From: Mytilus edulis
Lineage: Eukaryota > Mollusca > Bivalvia > Mytilida > Mytilidae
Direction of reading: 5' to 3'
Length of the DNA: 64,000 nucleotides
NCBI RefSeq assembly: GCF_963676685.1
Contig: NC_092353.1
Span: 7,406,207 to 7,470,206 of the forward strand
In this document: in pieces, positions 46,551 to 59,593 of the stretch
Position numbering within the stretch: the stretch's first letter is position 1
Layout: each line of letters starts with the position of its first letter
Position numbers and translations under genes: made by a program
The notes under the pieces: model-generated
Seen by the model: the letters and a program-made list of their open reading frames with translations, nothing else
The model's database searches: none
What the model was told of the DNA's origin: nothing

Positions 46551-48079
46551 AATGTCGAAGAATATTTAAAAACACGTAATCCTATTTAAAATACGGCGTA
46601 GGTAATATATACCCCCTGAGGTAGAACATTTATTGTATTTCGAATATCTATACGAAGAATTCAAAATTGTCAACTGAATGAATAGATATCCCCATATATT
46701 AATGTATTTATAGTATGTCAACATACAGGCTCTTTGCGTGGCCCTAGCACATACGCTATGCTTCCTCTAAAATATTAATCAAATTTGCACCATTTATAAG
46801 TCTACCCTATGCGATGGTTAAAACGGAAGGAAATTTAAAAGGTGGACATATCTCATGTTCAAGTTCATGGGGAACACATCAGATTTGACAAATTTTTGCG
46901 TACTTTTAGTTGCAAAACTAAAATGTGCATTGATCCAATTGAGAAAGAAGTATTTTTCAATAGTTATTCATAATCTCTGCTTTTTTTAAGTGCAAATTGA
47001 CTAAGAACAATAAGATATTGGTTTTCTACCAAGAAAAAAATGTTGAAATCTCAGTTTCTATGGTCCTTTTAATTTTTTGTATATACTGTGCATAATATTA
47101 TACCAAAAAAAATGCCTTCATGGCTATTCTTACTCTTTTTCGAAGCGTTTAGGTCCGTTAACTTGAGGGAAATTAACAGAGAAAGTGATTTCGGAAATTT
47201 GATTGGGGGAGTGTGTAAAAATGTATAAAATCCAGAATAATACAGTGATAACAATATGTTTTAAACAAGTAATGAACTTTTGAATAATACGAACATCATA
47301 TATTTGGGTTTCAAGCCGAAAATATGAAAACAAAAATATGAAAATTGGCACCATTTTTATGAAAAAAATCCAAAATTGTTACAAAAAGCTTCTTTTTTTC
47401 GCAAAAATTACTTCTTTTATTTTTGAAAAGTATTTTTTTATACATTGACATTTTAAACGTACATAATTTTAGCATTGGGACAACAGATAATAAATCTACA
47501 TGTTAATTTTTCACTCTTCAATACTGTTGGTCATTTTTCAATTTGGAATTATTTCTCGATTTTAATTCAATTTTTACAAAAATTGCACCGTACGAATGTT
47601 TTACGACCGACCAAAAAGGAAGTTCAGATATTATACTATAACATATAAAAAAAAATCAGCTTTGTGTTAGGTGGGTGAATAAAGTAACTAACTAAGCGTC
47701 TTTTCTAAAAATGTCACTCGCCTTAATTTATGACCTTCACCTGTCTGAAAACACAAACGAATTTGATTGCTTGTATGTTTAAACTATTCAATTCCCCTTT
47801 TGAAAAATATGATATCATAGGGACTTTCCATTGAAAGTGTTTAAGCCAAGAGAGGTAACTCTAATCTGTGTTTGTTCCTATCATGGAATAAATGACTCGT
47901 TGTTTTTATAGCCTGTTTCGTCAAATTAGTTCTGCAAAGATTAAAGGAAAGTATTATTTTATTGAAAATCATATATAATTAATTGTTTTATATATTGGAG
48001 AAATATCAAAATATGTTTTTAATAGATTGAGAAAAATGTGCTACTACTTTTATTTGTATAATATACATGCGTAAGTCAG
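46551..48079. other. No gene seen
   Basis: AT-rich; minus-strand frames at 47069-47354 lack any domain. Confidence 0.4.
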
Positions 48080-48316
48080 AAATCTGATGTCAAGTAGTTG
48101 TCGTTTGTTGATGTTGTTCATAAGTGTCTCTCGTTTCTCATTTTTGTAAATAGAATATATCTATTTTTTTATGCACTTTATAGCTTGTTGTTCGGTGTGA
48201 GCAAAGGCTCCGAGTTGAAGGCCGTACTTTGACCAATAATAGTTTACTTTTATAAATTGTGACTTGGATGGAGAGTTGTCTCATTGGTACTAATACCAAA
48301 TCTTCCTATTTCCATT
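48080..48316. repeat. Dispersed non-autonomous repeat, second copy
   Basis: CAAGTAGTTGTCGTTTGTTG at the left and CTTATAGCTTGTTGTTCGGTGTGAGCAAA-type tail at the right, ending CCAAATCTTCCTATTTCC. It shares the tail with 40730-40868 and the front with 59100-59160. It abuts the LINE that follows. Confidence 0.75.
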
Positions 48317-48416
48317 ATGTTGTAGTGCATTTTGTATTATAAACAAACATTAGAAGAAAATAGAAAGTCTAATTTCAACAGCCTGTTTAACTCTACTGAA
48401 GTTAATTCTGTTCGAA

Positions 48417-49853
48417 ATGTGTAACCTGAAAAAGAAAAAGAAAAAAGTAAAAATAAAATATGAAGATTTTGATATAGAACAAAGGAGTATTAAGGTAGTG
48501 AATAAATTATATTTAATAAATTTGAGTAAAACAAATCTTTTCTATTCAAAGCGAATTATAAATTGTCAAAGGATAATAATGTTAAATTCGTTTGTAAAAT
48601 ATATAAGAAGCACACATTCAATACTTAGATTAGCCTCAGAAAATGTTTTTAATATTTTGCCTAACAGAAAAAGCTTTAAAATTAATGATTTTTTTCAAAG
48701 TGTGCACTTGAAAAAAACAGGGTACTATATATCACATGATTTTGTCATAAGAATCTTATATGTATATGTATACTATAATGTATGGACATTTTTATACCTA
48801 TTAATACTAATGATATACTTTATAGTGATATGTATTGTGATCATATTATTCTATCATATTTATGATGAAAAGAGTACTGATAACTGCATATGGTGCCAAA
48901 CAGTGCCTAAGTTTACATGCATTATTTTGTTGGTTAAAAAAGTTTGTCAACACGTGCTCGTGTATACATACAGTGTCACGTGGGCAAGCAAATATAGGTC
49001 ATTCGACCTGGAACGGACTTTTAAATCAATTTCAAAATTCTTGGAACTAACAATAAGAGCTACTGACGAAAGTCCTAAATGGTTGTCTATTAAATTCTTT
49101 AATATAATTGATAAGGAGTGTAAATTATTAAAAAAATGGAAACAATCATCAAAATACGATATAGCCTTTAACACCAGACTCAGCAGAAGAGTTATTAATA
49201 ACAGCAGGTTAAAATCTAGAACATACGTAAAGAGACAAACAAATCTTAAATACATAATGTGTCACAAACTGAGATCGAAAAATAGAATGTTCAGTTTTAA
49301 AAATAAAAATAAAGTGAAATTTATGTCAGATTCTAAAGACACAATACCGCAAGTAAATCATTGTTTATATTTCTGTGAAAATAAAGAACTCAAACTAAGA
49401 AACAGAAATAAATGTAGAATAAACCGTAACAAAACATTGCCGGCAGTAAAAGATATACAATTGTTTAAAGGTACATCGTTAAAATTTAAATCCGTAAGAA
49501 TCAGTGAAGCGTATTTTGTAAACACTCGGGAAATTTACCTGTATATGAAAAGAAAAACCCATGTAATACCGTTCAGTAAACTTACATATAAAAGTAATAA
49601 AAATGATACATATATAGTAAAAGGTTTCTGCAAAAAAATGAATAAAAAACCAACTAAAAAAACAAGGTATAAAAAAGATATACAAATGTATAGCAACAGA
49701 TGTATATTACATATGGAAAATATTTTTAAAACGATGATTATAAAATGGTACATACCAGGTAAAATGCTCAATCTATTTTTTTCTTTTTTAATCCAAAATG
49801 AAGAATATTCTACATATAAGCACGGTCAATGCCAATGGCCTGCAACAACCTGA
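48417..49853 (+). CDS. LINE ORF1, unusual basic protein with membrane-like segment
   Basis: An intact 478-codon frame with an ATG start, very long for DNA this AT-rich, so it has been kept by selection. It overlaps the ORF2 start by 56 bp in another frame, as coupled LINE ORFs often do. The protein is strongly basic (Lys, Arg, Asn), beginning with a Lys run. Residues ~110-148 are almost wholly hydrophobic (ILYVYVYYNVWTFLYLL, then IYFIVICIVIILF), like one or two membrane spans. The C-terminal two thirds carry dense Lys/Arg and scattered Cys. I see no coiled coil, RRM or CCHC knuckle of the usual ORF1 types. Its role is presumably RNA binding; that is inference from position. Confidence 0.65.
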   Translation: MCNLKKKKKKVKIKYEDFDIEQRSIKVVNKLYLINLSKTNLFYSKRIINCQRIIMLNSFVKYIRSTHSILRLASENVFNILPNRKSFKINDFFQSVHLKKTGYYISHDFVIRILYVYVYYNVWTFLYLLILMIYFIVICIVIILFYHIYDEKSTDNCIWCQTVPKFTCIILLVKKVCQHVLVYTYSVTWASKYRSFDLERTFKSISKFLELTIRATDESPKWLSIKFFNIIDKECKLLKKWKQSSKYDIAFNTRLSRRVINNSRLKSRTYVKRQTNLKYIMCHKLRSKNRMFSFKNKNKVKFMSDSKDTIPQVNHCLYFCENKELKLRNRNKCRINRNKTLPAVKDIQLFKGTSLKFKSVRISEAYFVNTREIYLYMKRKTHVIPFSKLTYKSNKNDTYIVKGFCKKMNKKPTKKTRYKKDIQMYSNRCILHMENIFKTMIIKWYIPGKMLNLFFSFLIQNEEYSTYKHGQCQWPATT

Positions 49854-52800
49854 AAAAATAAGTAAAATTGTAAGCTGGTCAAATCAACAAAAAAATGATA
49901 TTCTATTCATACAGGAAACCCATTTTACAAATAAAATGAAGTTTACATTAGAAAAAGAATTTGGTGAAAATCTTTTTAGAAGCGACGGGACAAGCAATTC
50001 ACGTGGGGTAGCGATATGGATAAAAGATAATACCAAATTCAAATACATAGATGAACATAAAGATTTAGAAGGGAGAGTCATTCTAATTAATATTGAAATC
50101 GATGAAAATATTTACACATTAGTTAATATCTATGCACCCAAGAGATTGAGAGAAAGAAATAGTTTTTTTAAAACAATAAAAGTGTTTATTAATAAATACG
50201 GACTCGGGCAAGTCATTCTAGGAGGCGATTTTAATGACATATGGTCACTGCTAGATACAAAAAATAAAACCAAATCTTCAAAAAAATTTGATAAACCTGT
50301 AACAAGTTTAAAAGGGCTTATAAAATCATGTAAACTTATTGATATTTGGAGAAACAAAAATAAAAATACGAGACAATTTACTTGGTGTAGAAAAGATCGA
50401 ACAGAAGCGACCAGAATTGATTATTTTTTTGTTTCTAAAGAAGTACAAAAGAATTGCAAAAGTTGTGATATCAGACCTATTGTCCAAATAATAACTGACC
50501 ATAATGCAGTGTCACTCAAAATAAATACTAAAAGAGGAAATAAAGGACGGGGTTATTGGAAGTTAAATGCTAGCATAATGGACAATGAAGAATATGTTTA
50601 TGTTATTAAAAAGCTAATATCTAAATATGAAAAAGAATTGACCGACTGTGATGATTTGGGGATTCTTTGGGATAATTTGAAAATAGAAGTTAGAGATGCA
50701 AGTTTAGACTATTGTAAAAGAAAAGCTAAAGTAAGAAAAGATGAGATAAATGTTCTAGAAACAAAGTTGAACAAATTAAATAATGAAATAAATGATAGTA
50801 CTGATATAAATAAAACATTACAAAAAGAAATAGAGAATGTTGCAAATAGGTTAGATAATATGTATAAAGATAAGATTAAAGGGCAAAAAATAAGGTCAAG
50901 GGTAAAATGGTTTGAAGAAGGTGAAAAAATAGTGCATATTTCTTGGGGCTAGAAAAGTGTCGTCAAACAAAAAAAGTTGTTACTGAATTATATGACGAAA
51001 ATGGTTTGGCTACTAAAAATCAAAATAAAATTTTAGAGTTAGAAGTAAACTACTATAAAAAACTTTATGAATCAACTAATCCCTGTGATAATGAAGTTAA
51101 GAAGTATATAACAGAAACAGAAATATCAAAACAGCTAGATGAATCAGAAAGCAATCAATGTGAAGGGGAAGTAACGGAGAAAGAATGTACAGAAGCAATC
51201 TTTAAAATGAAATTAAATAAATCCCCTGGCCTAGATGGTCTGACGGTGGAATTTTATAGGAAATTTTGGAATAATTTAAAAAATATTATGGTTAAAGTAT
51301 TCAATAATAATTATGAGAAAAAAGAACTTACCAATTCACAAAAAAAAGGTGCGATTTCCTTAATATATTAAAAAGATGACCCGCTTTCATTAAATAATTA
51401 CCGTCCAATTACACTACTCGACATAGATACAAAACTACTGGCTTATGTGTTAGCACAAAGACTAAACAAAGTTTTACCATCTATTATAAGTCTAGACCAA
51501 ACTGGATATGTAAAAAATAGATATATTGGTTTTAATATAAGGCAAATTCAAGACATAATTGACTACTCAGAGAGATTTAATATAGAAGGAGCAGTACTAT
51601 TTCTAGATTTTAGTAAGGCTTTTGATTCTTTAGAATGGATCTTTATGACAGAAACTCTCAAAAAGTTTGAATTTAAAAGTAGATTTATCAGATGGATTGA
51701 AACTATGTATAATGATATTAAAGGGTGTATTTTGAATAATGGGTGGGTCTCAGGTCCATTTAAAATATACCGCGGTATTCGACAAGGGTGTCCGATTTCT
51801 GCTTTACTGTTTGTTATAACTGTTGAATTAATGGCCATAAGATTAAGAAAAAATAAAGAACTAAAGGGAATAACAATAAAATTAGACGGACAATCTTGTA
51901 ATTTAAAAATCTGTCAATTAGCAGATGACACAACATTATTTCTTCAGTCTCGTAAAGATATAAGTCTGGCTCTCAGTATAATAGAGACATTTGGAAGTTT
52001 ATCAGGGCTGAAACTTAATAGGAATAAAACAGTAAGGATAAATATGAAAATATAAACTGGACAAATAAACCAGTCAAAAGTCTAGGTATTTATTTTCGGT
52101 ATGATAATAAGGAATGTCAAGCATTGAACATCGAAAAAATCTTGGATAAAATTACAAAACTTGTAGACAGATGGTCAAAAAGAAATTTAACATTGCTTGG
52201 AAAAATTTTAATTGTAAAAGCTCTTCTGCTACCCAACTTAACTTATTTTGCTACTAATAGTATTATTACTAAAGATAAGTTGCAAATTATTAACAATATA
52301 ATTTATAGGTTTGTTTGGAATGGAGGAAAAGATAAAATAAAGAGGTCAATATTAACAAAAAAATATGCTGAAGGAGGCTTAAAAATGATTGATCTGGAGT
52401 CTTATATAATGTCAATATATATAAAATAGATTAAAAAAATAATACAATCAGAAAATGCTAACTGGTCGGTGTTGCCTAAACTATATCTGAATAAGTTCGG
52501 CAAAAATTTGCTAATCTTTAAGATAAATATAAGAAACATAAAACTGATTGATAAAAAAATATGGAACAATACACCACTATTCTATCAAGAACTGATAAAA
52601 TCATGGATACAGGTAAATCTGAATGAAACTAAAAATAATAAAATATGTAACTTTTTAGAGATCAGAAAGCAAATAATATGGGGCAATAGTATGATTAAAT
52701 TTAAAGGACAATGTTTGTTTTTTGATAAATGGATTGAAAGTGATATTCTATTTATAAATGACATAATTGACAATAGAGGACAAATATCAGAAAAAGTAAT

Positions 52801-53473
52801 TAATTTAAAACTAAAAAATAAAAGTAATTGGATTGCTGAAATTTCAAAACTTAAAAAAGCCATACCAATTCACTGGGCAGATAAGCTTAAAACTGAGAGA
52901 TCATTCAAAACTATAGTAAATATTAACAGAGAAAAAATTAGACTAAGAGACCATGAGGATATACTGGACATCAATAATAAAGATATTTATAAGATAGTGC
53001 AAAGTCGAATAAAAACAGAAACACCCAATGGTTTTTTGAAATGGGAAAAGATATTACATACAGGAAATATAAATAGTGAATTCAAAGACACTATAAAATT
53101 CACTTTTGAATATTTAAAAGATAATAAGATTAAGATGTTCAGGTGGAAATTAAGGCACTTCATCTTGGCAAATAAAGAGTTGTTATTTCAATGGAAAATT
53201 TCCGAAAACAGCCTTTGTTCATATTGTAATGAACAAGACAGCTACAAACACTTTTTCATTACATGTGCATATAACACAAACTTCTGGAAATCAATGAGAG
53301 ATATATTTAACAAACTAGGTATTGACAAACATGTTATAAGCCTACACTCTCTAGTAATAGGATACAAGATTCATGATGATGCTTATTTTGGACTCAATCA
53401 CTTGCTGAGCTTAATGTTTTTTTCAGTCTATAAATCACATTATAAATCCAATAATAAGACAAAAAAAAAATAG
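49798..53473 (+). pseudogene. LINE ORF2: endonuclease and reverse transcriptase, lightly broken
   Basis: The APE-type endonuclease has VNANGL near the start, QETH, LGGDFND, RIDYFFVS and TDHNAV (to ~50515). Reverse transcriptase has SPGLDGLTVEFY, NNYRPITLLD, FLDFSKAFDS, IRQGCPISALLF and LADDTTLF (~51920). The C-terminal CSYCNEQDSYKHFFITC motif is near 53220. Breaks: one missing A in an A run near 50925 and another near 52045 (frameshifts), TAA at 51369, and TAG at 52427 where Trp is expected. Order and length are otherwise complete, about 1220 codons, the normal size for L1-like ORF2. Confidence 0.9.
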
Positions 53474-54085
53474 ACATAGTGAAAATTTTTAAACATGAAA
53501 TTTCAAGTACAGTTGAATTATATTGTACGGCCAATATAGAAATAAACAAAATGTTAAAAAAAGTGTTGCAAATCTTGAAATAAACAAAATAAATTTTGGA
53601 AAAAAACAGAATGTATGTTCTAGAATGTTAATATTGTGTACTTGTTTTCAATATTTAAAGTGGACCAGTAATGTTACTATAATATAAGTATATGTGTCTG
53701 TGTACAAAATATGTATGAAAACACATGTAGATACATGTACAATGTATGTGATTAATGCATCTTTCTGTAAAGGTTTATGTATGAACATGTATGTATGTAT
53801 GTAACTATAGCATATGTGTGAACGAATATAGATGTAAGTGTGAATGCAGGTATGTAGGTATGTAAGTTATATATCCGTATGCATAAAAGTAAAGTATAAA
53901 AATAATTTGGAAAGAAAAGGGGGGATAAAAGTAAAAAGTTTTATGACAATGTTCAACTAGTATCCTATCATATCTGTACAACAAAGATTTTGTTCATTTT
54001 CATATATATGTTTAATGATGTTTTTCTTTTTTATGTCAAACTGTAGGAACATATTATATATATATATATATAAGAATAATAAAGA

Positions 54086-54470
54086 GTTAATTCTAATGTT
54101 TACAATATAAAGGTCAGACAGGTCACAGACTGTTCACAGGTATAATAAAATTGGGGTCAAATTTGTAAAAGCAAAATTTATGACGAGAGCTTATAAGAAA
54201 TAAACAAAAATCATATTTTACTTACCATTCTTTAGTATTAACAAACACATCCTAAGAATTTTATAAATCCAACGGTATGAATTAACAAAAAAATTAACAT
54301 TAGAAGAATGTAAATAAGTAAGTATCGATTCTTGCTGAATACATGTATTATATCTGCTTTTCATTTATTATTTTGTACATAAATCAGGCTTTTTTTTTTG
54401 CATTTTTATTAGTTGTTTTAATTACAAGTACCAATTAAAGACATCTTATCGCTTACTACAGAGTATGGGG
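54086..54470. other. No gene seen
   Basis: AT-rich sequence after the LINE 3' end. Confidence 0.4.
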
Positions 54471-54585
54471 TTTTCACATTGTTGAAGACGGTATGGTGAC
54501 CAATAGTGGGTTAACTTGACAGCCTTTTGTCTGTGAAAGAGAGAGGGTTGTTTCATTGGCAATCATGCTACACCTTTTTATTTTT
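54471..54585. repeat. Dispersed repeat tail, diverged copy
   Basis: GTTGAAGACGGTATGGTGACC...GTTGTTTCATTGGCAATCATGCTACACC is a diverged version of the tail found at 40770-40868 and 59240-59345. Confidence 0.6.
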
Positions 54586-56499
54586 ATATAAATCTAAATC
54601 TGCTAAAATGTTCAATATGTATTGAAACCATGTGTTAAAACCAGCAATTGTTTACATTTTTCTTACTTAATACAAATAACAAACAGTGTTTACCATGTAC
54701 TGAATTGCGGTTCAATCTTTGGTTTCAGTATAATTAACTTTTAGAGAGTTGTACTGTTTAATTGATATGGTTTGTTATTTAAGATAAACCAGACCTCCAC
54801 TGAAATAATCATTATTAAATAAGAATTGAGTGAAATTTATGGATGGATGCATACAGTCAGGATTCTACTCCGTCAAAATTATCTCCCTATTATAATCGTA
54901 GAAATGGAAGCCATTGTAGGGATGACGTGCTGCTCATTTTCTCTTGAAAACCGATAAATTTATCCTTATAGTACCATTACGATCCTTATATGTCAGTTGT
55001 ATTTTAAAAGACAAATGCATCTACTAGGTAATGAGCATCAGTTAATGATCTTGTCTGGATTGATTCAACTTAAAACTATTGTCTGATCGGTTGTCACGTG
55101 GAATTTTCGAAAATTCTTAAAGATTTAGAAAAAAATCTAATTAAATATTTCGTGGAAGGGCAGACTAAGCACTTTCAGTGGTTGAAAATTATAAACCCTA
55201 GTTATCACACACAAAAAATTATATTTTTTCGGAGATATGCATTTTCATCATCCAACTCAAAAGACTGTCGTCAAGTACTTTTAGTAAAAAAATAGCTATT
55301 CGAACACATTTACTCCGTTTTTGTGATTCATTAGATAGGTATTTCACTTGACCCATATATTTCATCTTTTCGTACTGTGATTTTTGTTATGTTATAAAGT
55401 CATCCTGTAGCTTTGATATATGAAAATGATAGAATCTGAAGTGAGATGATATATCGAATATTATTGCTTTGTACGTTTTAATGGAAAAAAAACACCTCAA
55501 ACACGCCCTAACATAAAAAGGTGTACTCGATTTTCTCTTTCGGTACAATTGTTACCCTATTTTTTGGAATTTTTTCTTGAGTCACATAATGGAAGAGCAG
55601 ACACGAAAATTATTAAACTATTAGATTGAGATGTTCTCCGTCCGTGGTATAAAAAAAATCAGAGATTATGCATTTTCTACATCCAACTTGATAGATACCC
55701 ATGTCGTCGACTTGATATCTAATTGTATTGCATTACTATGTAATAGATAAATTGAAAACTTATGCAAATGGTGTTTTTAAAATAAAACACTTCGTAATTG
55801 AGAAGAAAATTGTCGTTTTATTAGTTTCTATTAACTTTTGAAATTTGTGTTACTTTTTACCTTACAGTAAGCATTTATCACCTTCTCTTATAAAGAGCTT
55901 CGATTCTTTTGTTCTATTTCAACTGGTTGCATAAGTACAAGCTAGGCTGGCTTTTTTTAAACCATGACTACACATGAGGGTCTTGCAAGGACGGAAATTG
56001 TATTTTTTATCGTCATCGGGGACAGTTCAAACATCCGAGCCTATATCCATGACAATTAAGCATAATGACATGCTACGAGTATTTTTAGGATTATATACAT
56101 CCATAAAAACCTCACTTTTTAACACTATCACCAATCTTCATTAATTTTAAAATGTCATGATGTTATATTTATATTATGAATTAGAAAATACGTTGAACCA
56201 CAAACGTCAAAACTATTCAATCGCGTAGTGGAATGAACTATTTGAGGATTCTTATAAATTTTATATAACTTGTGGACTATTTTAAATCTCGGTCTATATC
56301 TGAAATTAATTTCAGATACATACTTTGGATTTTTTAACCCTGAATGCTTACATTGCTCATGTGAAATTTTGAGATTGTTTGTATATACCTTGAGCGACAA
56401 ATATATGTGACGTATAAAATTTTCTGACGTCAGACACGCGAATCACTGAATGTGTTTGTAGATAGATGTTTTTGTGATCTGTTAAATTGTTCATTTTAA
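54586..56499. other. No gene seen; a diverged direct duplication
   Basis: AT-rich. Around 55150-55290 and 55560-55720 similar phrases recur (GGAAG-GCAGAC, then GCATTTTC-CATCCAACT with GTCGTC), suggesting an old ~430-bp duplication. No gene recognised. Confidence 0.4.
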
Positions 56500-56745
56500 A
56501 ATTGTTACACGATGATGACTGCTGTACCCATATTTTGACTATTTTATTAATTATGTCTGTTTTGTTCACGCATCGTTGCAAATATAACGGAATTTGATGA
56601 GACTGTCGTGAAAGTTAGAGGATTAGTGCTATAAAACCAGGTTAAATCCACCATTTTCTACATTTTAACATGCCTGTACCAAGGCAGGAATATGGCAGTT
56701 GTTTTCCATTTGTTTTTGATGTGTTTTGTCATTAAATTTACAGCA
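56500..56745. repeat. Dispersed repeat, front part only
   Basis: GTTCACGCATCGTTG...GACTGTCGTGAAAG...GTACCAAGGCAGGAATATGGC matches 40495-40640 but lacks the common tail. Confidence 0.65.
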
Positions 56746-57177
56746 ATAAAAAATATAGCCAAACAACCTGACATTTGGTAAGATAAATATATAGATGAGA
56801 ATAGAATGGTCGATTCAAATATGTCGAGGCTAAATATAAAGGTTTTGACTCGTCGAGACTGGGTCGAGGCTAGTCGAGACGGAGTCGATATTCATATTTC
56901 CCACTGACTAAGTTGAACTGTATGTGAAGAATTGACATTAAAAATAATTATATCGTAACACTCGTCAGAAACAACGATTGTTTTAGTTTTTATCAGACTA
57001 TTTCATTCCATCTATTTACCATCCTTCTCCTCTCCTCTCCCAAAAAATCATTAAATGCACTTCGTGTGTGTTTGTACATTTTGTTCTACATGTACATACG
57101 CTACACATATTACCTTCTTTTGTCATAGATTTCAGAAGAAGTATGAAGTTAAAATACTACTATTTCATTTTTTACAG
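56746..57177. other. No gene; short TCGAG-motif cluster
   Basis: 56815-56890 holds five close copies of TCGAGRCT-like words (GTCGAGGCT, GTCGAGACT), probably related to the TCGAGTA array at 59700-59990. The rest leads into the death-domain exon. Confidence 0.5.
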
Positions 57178-57477
57178 ATATACTTAATGTAGAGTTTATT
57201 ACTACAGTTGCACAGAATATTGGAAAAGATTGGAAATTCTTTTTCATTGAGCTCGGATTTGAAGACGTGGATCTATGTCATTTTGAATATGACAATAAAG
57301 GCTTATTGAATATAGTTCTAGCGGTATTACATGTGTGGAAGGAAAATCCATTAATAGTAGACGAACGTCGAAACTCTCAATGTATTAAAGAAATATTTGA
57401 TTTGATTATAGACATATTACGAAGACACGGATGCAATAATATAGCTGATGATCTCCCGTCAAAATTCCCGGGCTCTG
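57178..57477 (+). CDS. Death-domain exon
   Basis: A 300-bp exon from a pyrimidine-rich acceptor (TTTTTTACAG) to a G|GTAATA donor. It starts and ends in phase 1, so it is a symmetric exon. The translation has the death-domain pattern: FITTVAQNIGKDWKFFFIELG (helices 1-2, with conserved Trp), EDVDL, LLNIVLAVLHVWKENP (helix 4 with the usual Trp), and IIDILRRHGCNNIADDL (helices 5-6). Death domains form helical assemblies in apoptosis and innate signalling. The flanking exons are not found in the window, so the full protein is unknown. Confidence 0.75.
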
Positions 57478-58135
57478 GTAATATATATTTTTATATTTTT
57501 GAGATCAACAGAACATGTATAAATAAAAGTATACAGAATGTAAACTTCACAACACGGAAGTTTTAAATCAAAACCAACAATTGAATATTATTAGTTTCAT
57601 AGTGTGCCTTATACAATGTATATGGTGTATGTCAATTCCATATAATGCGAATAAAAGGCTCGAAACCCCATATTGAATTTACGGACCCCATATATATCGT
57701 ATAAGGTCACTAGCACACTAATTGCCAAATTTATTTTAAATACATGTGGTATTGAGACTAGTAGCCTATCAAAGTGATCAAGTTTTCAATACCTGTAATA
57801 AGTATTAATAACCAACTTTCAGTGTACTACATTTGTATGCAAAAACAAATGCGAACAAAAACTAATTGTTATTAAACTGAAAATGAGTTCATCATTTTTT
57901 TCGTCTGTAGCGATACTTTTTTTCGCCACCGTCTTGATTAATCAAGAAACATAGCAACACAACTAAATGTGTACTAAAATAAGCCCCGCCTACTAACATA
58001 ATATGGAATGTGCATGGTCACCACGCGGTTGTTTTTATCAATCATATTCCTTGAAATATATAGAAGATATGATAAATAATGGTATTACCTTTTGCAAAAT
58101 TTTGAGACCATTTCCTTGGTTCAAAGTCACTGTGT
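57478..58135. other. No further exon seen
   Basis: Intronic or intergenic AT-rich sequence downstream of the death-domain exon. Confidence 0.4.
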
Positions 58136-58255
58136 CCCCGAGGGTATCACCAGCCCAGTAGTCAACACTTCGGTGTTGACATGAATATCAATAATGTGGT
58201 CATTTACATAAATTTCCTGCATTGAAACCAAAATTTCACAATTAACATAACTTTT
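58136..58255 (+). repeat. 5' fragment of the hammerhead-bearing repeat
   Basis: CGGTGTTGACATGAATATCA followed by TGTGGTCATTT and ATAAATTTCCTG matches 25368-25420. The hammerhead part is absent. Confidence 0.7.
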
Positions 58256-58845
58256 CTGCATTACCATATATTGATCAAAACTTACAATGTATACATCACC
58301 TTTAAAATAGAAATAAAAAAAGCTGATAAAATAAATATCAAAACCGAACTAATATTTGTAATGTTATTAAATTTTTTTGAAGGCTTCAGATATATTTTTT
58401 GGTTACTTGACAATTTAGTAACTCTTGTGAATTAATGGTGTCAGTTTTTGTTAATAAGGCAGTGAACTTATTTTTTATTAAATATATATAAAATGGTATA
58501 CATTTGTAAAAAGCAACTAAATTGATTTAAAAAATGACATTTCATTTTGATAAACCAAGAGTTAAATGTATACACATGATAATAGAACTTATATAGCAAT
58601 CCTTGATAGCGACGAAAGAAAGGAAATGTGACCCAAATTTTCAGTTACAAATAATTATTTTAATTTAAATATTTTTTGTTAAAATTAGAGACCTTGAATA
58701 CAAGACGCAATTTAAAAAGGTTGAATGACCTCAGTACATGTGTGGTTTTTGTATTATTTTAATTTTAGTTTCGTGGGTACAATTTGGAAATTAGTATGGC
58801 GTTCATTATCACTGAACTAGTATATATTTGTTTTTTGGCCAGCTG
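58256..58845. other. No gene seen
   Basis: AT-rich non-coding sequence. Confidence 0.4.
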
Positions 58846-59345
58846 AAGGAATTTCTCGCTACATTGCAGACCTAATCGTGACCTTCTGCTGTTGTTTTTC
58901 GTATGGTCGGGTTTTTGTCATTTTGACACATTCCCCATTTCCATACTCAATTTTATGTGAAGGTAAAAAAAACACCCTTTTGTTACCTCATTAAACAGAT
59001 AATTATATAACCCAGGTTAAGGGGAGGGTTGGGATCCCGCTTACTTGTTTAACACCGCCGCAATCTGTGTGTATTTGCCTGTCCCAAGTCTGAAGCCTGT
59101 AGTTCAGTAGTTGTCGTTTGTTTATGTGTTACATATTTGTTTTTCGTTCAATATTTGTACATAAATTAGGCCGTTAGTTTTCTCGTCTGAATTAATTTAC
59201 ATTGACATTTCGGGGCCTCTTATAGCTGAATATGCGGTACGGGCTTTGCTCATTGTTGAAGACCGTAGAGTGACCTATTATTGTTTATTTCTATGTTATT
59301 TTGGTCTCTTGTGGAGAGATGTCTCATTGAAACATACCACATCTT
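58846..59345. repeat. Cluster of dispersed mussel-type repeats
   Basis: 58850-58960 (CTCGCTACATTGCAGACC, TTTGACACATTCCCC) resembles 18410-18470. 59050-59345 is a fairly complete copy of the family ending GAGAGATGTCTCATTGAAAC...CCACATCTTC, with the front CAGTAGTTGTCGTTTG shared with 48080. Confidence 0.7.
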
Positions 59346-59593
59346 CTTTTTTATATATTGTATGTAACCATGAAACCCATGTAGTTTGTATTTAGGAAAT
59401 AAGAAAAACACGTGCCAAACAAGAAGCTTAACAAAAGATTAAACAAAAAACTAATTATAGGTGTGGTTAATAGGTGAAATAATTTTATTTTTAAGAAAAC
59501 AATAAAAATTTCAAATTAATATACAAGAAAATTTAATTAAGCTAACTCTATTTGGTATATCTGTGAATCATGTGAGGATGTAAAAATCTGTTT

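Larger units (their letters stand above)
48400..54085 (+). mobile_element. L1/Tx1-type LINE, near full length
   Basis: Two overlapping ORFs (48417-49853 and 49798-53473) are followed by ~600 bp of 3' sequence with TATG-type repeats, an AT run (54052-54072) and AATAAA near 54080. Boundaries are approximate and no target duplication was found. The reverse transcriptase has LADD instead of YADD, with GYVKNRYIGFNIRQIQD and FLDFSKAFDSLEW, which fits the Tx1 branch of L1-like elements. ORF2 breaks are few, so the insertion is not old. Confidence 0.85.

Noticed and set aside
48862..49050. 62-codon plus-strand frame and antisense frames at 48947-49771
   Set aside because: Shadows of the 478-codon LINE ORF1 in other frames.
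34992..57477. Joining the short first exon (34992-35021) to the death-domain exon as one gene
   Set aside because: Splice phases clash (0 against 1), and 22 kb with two mobile elements lies between; an intermediate exon would be needed and none was found.
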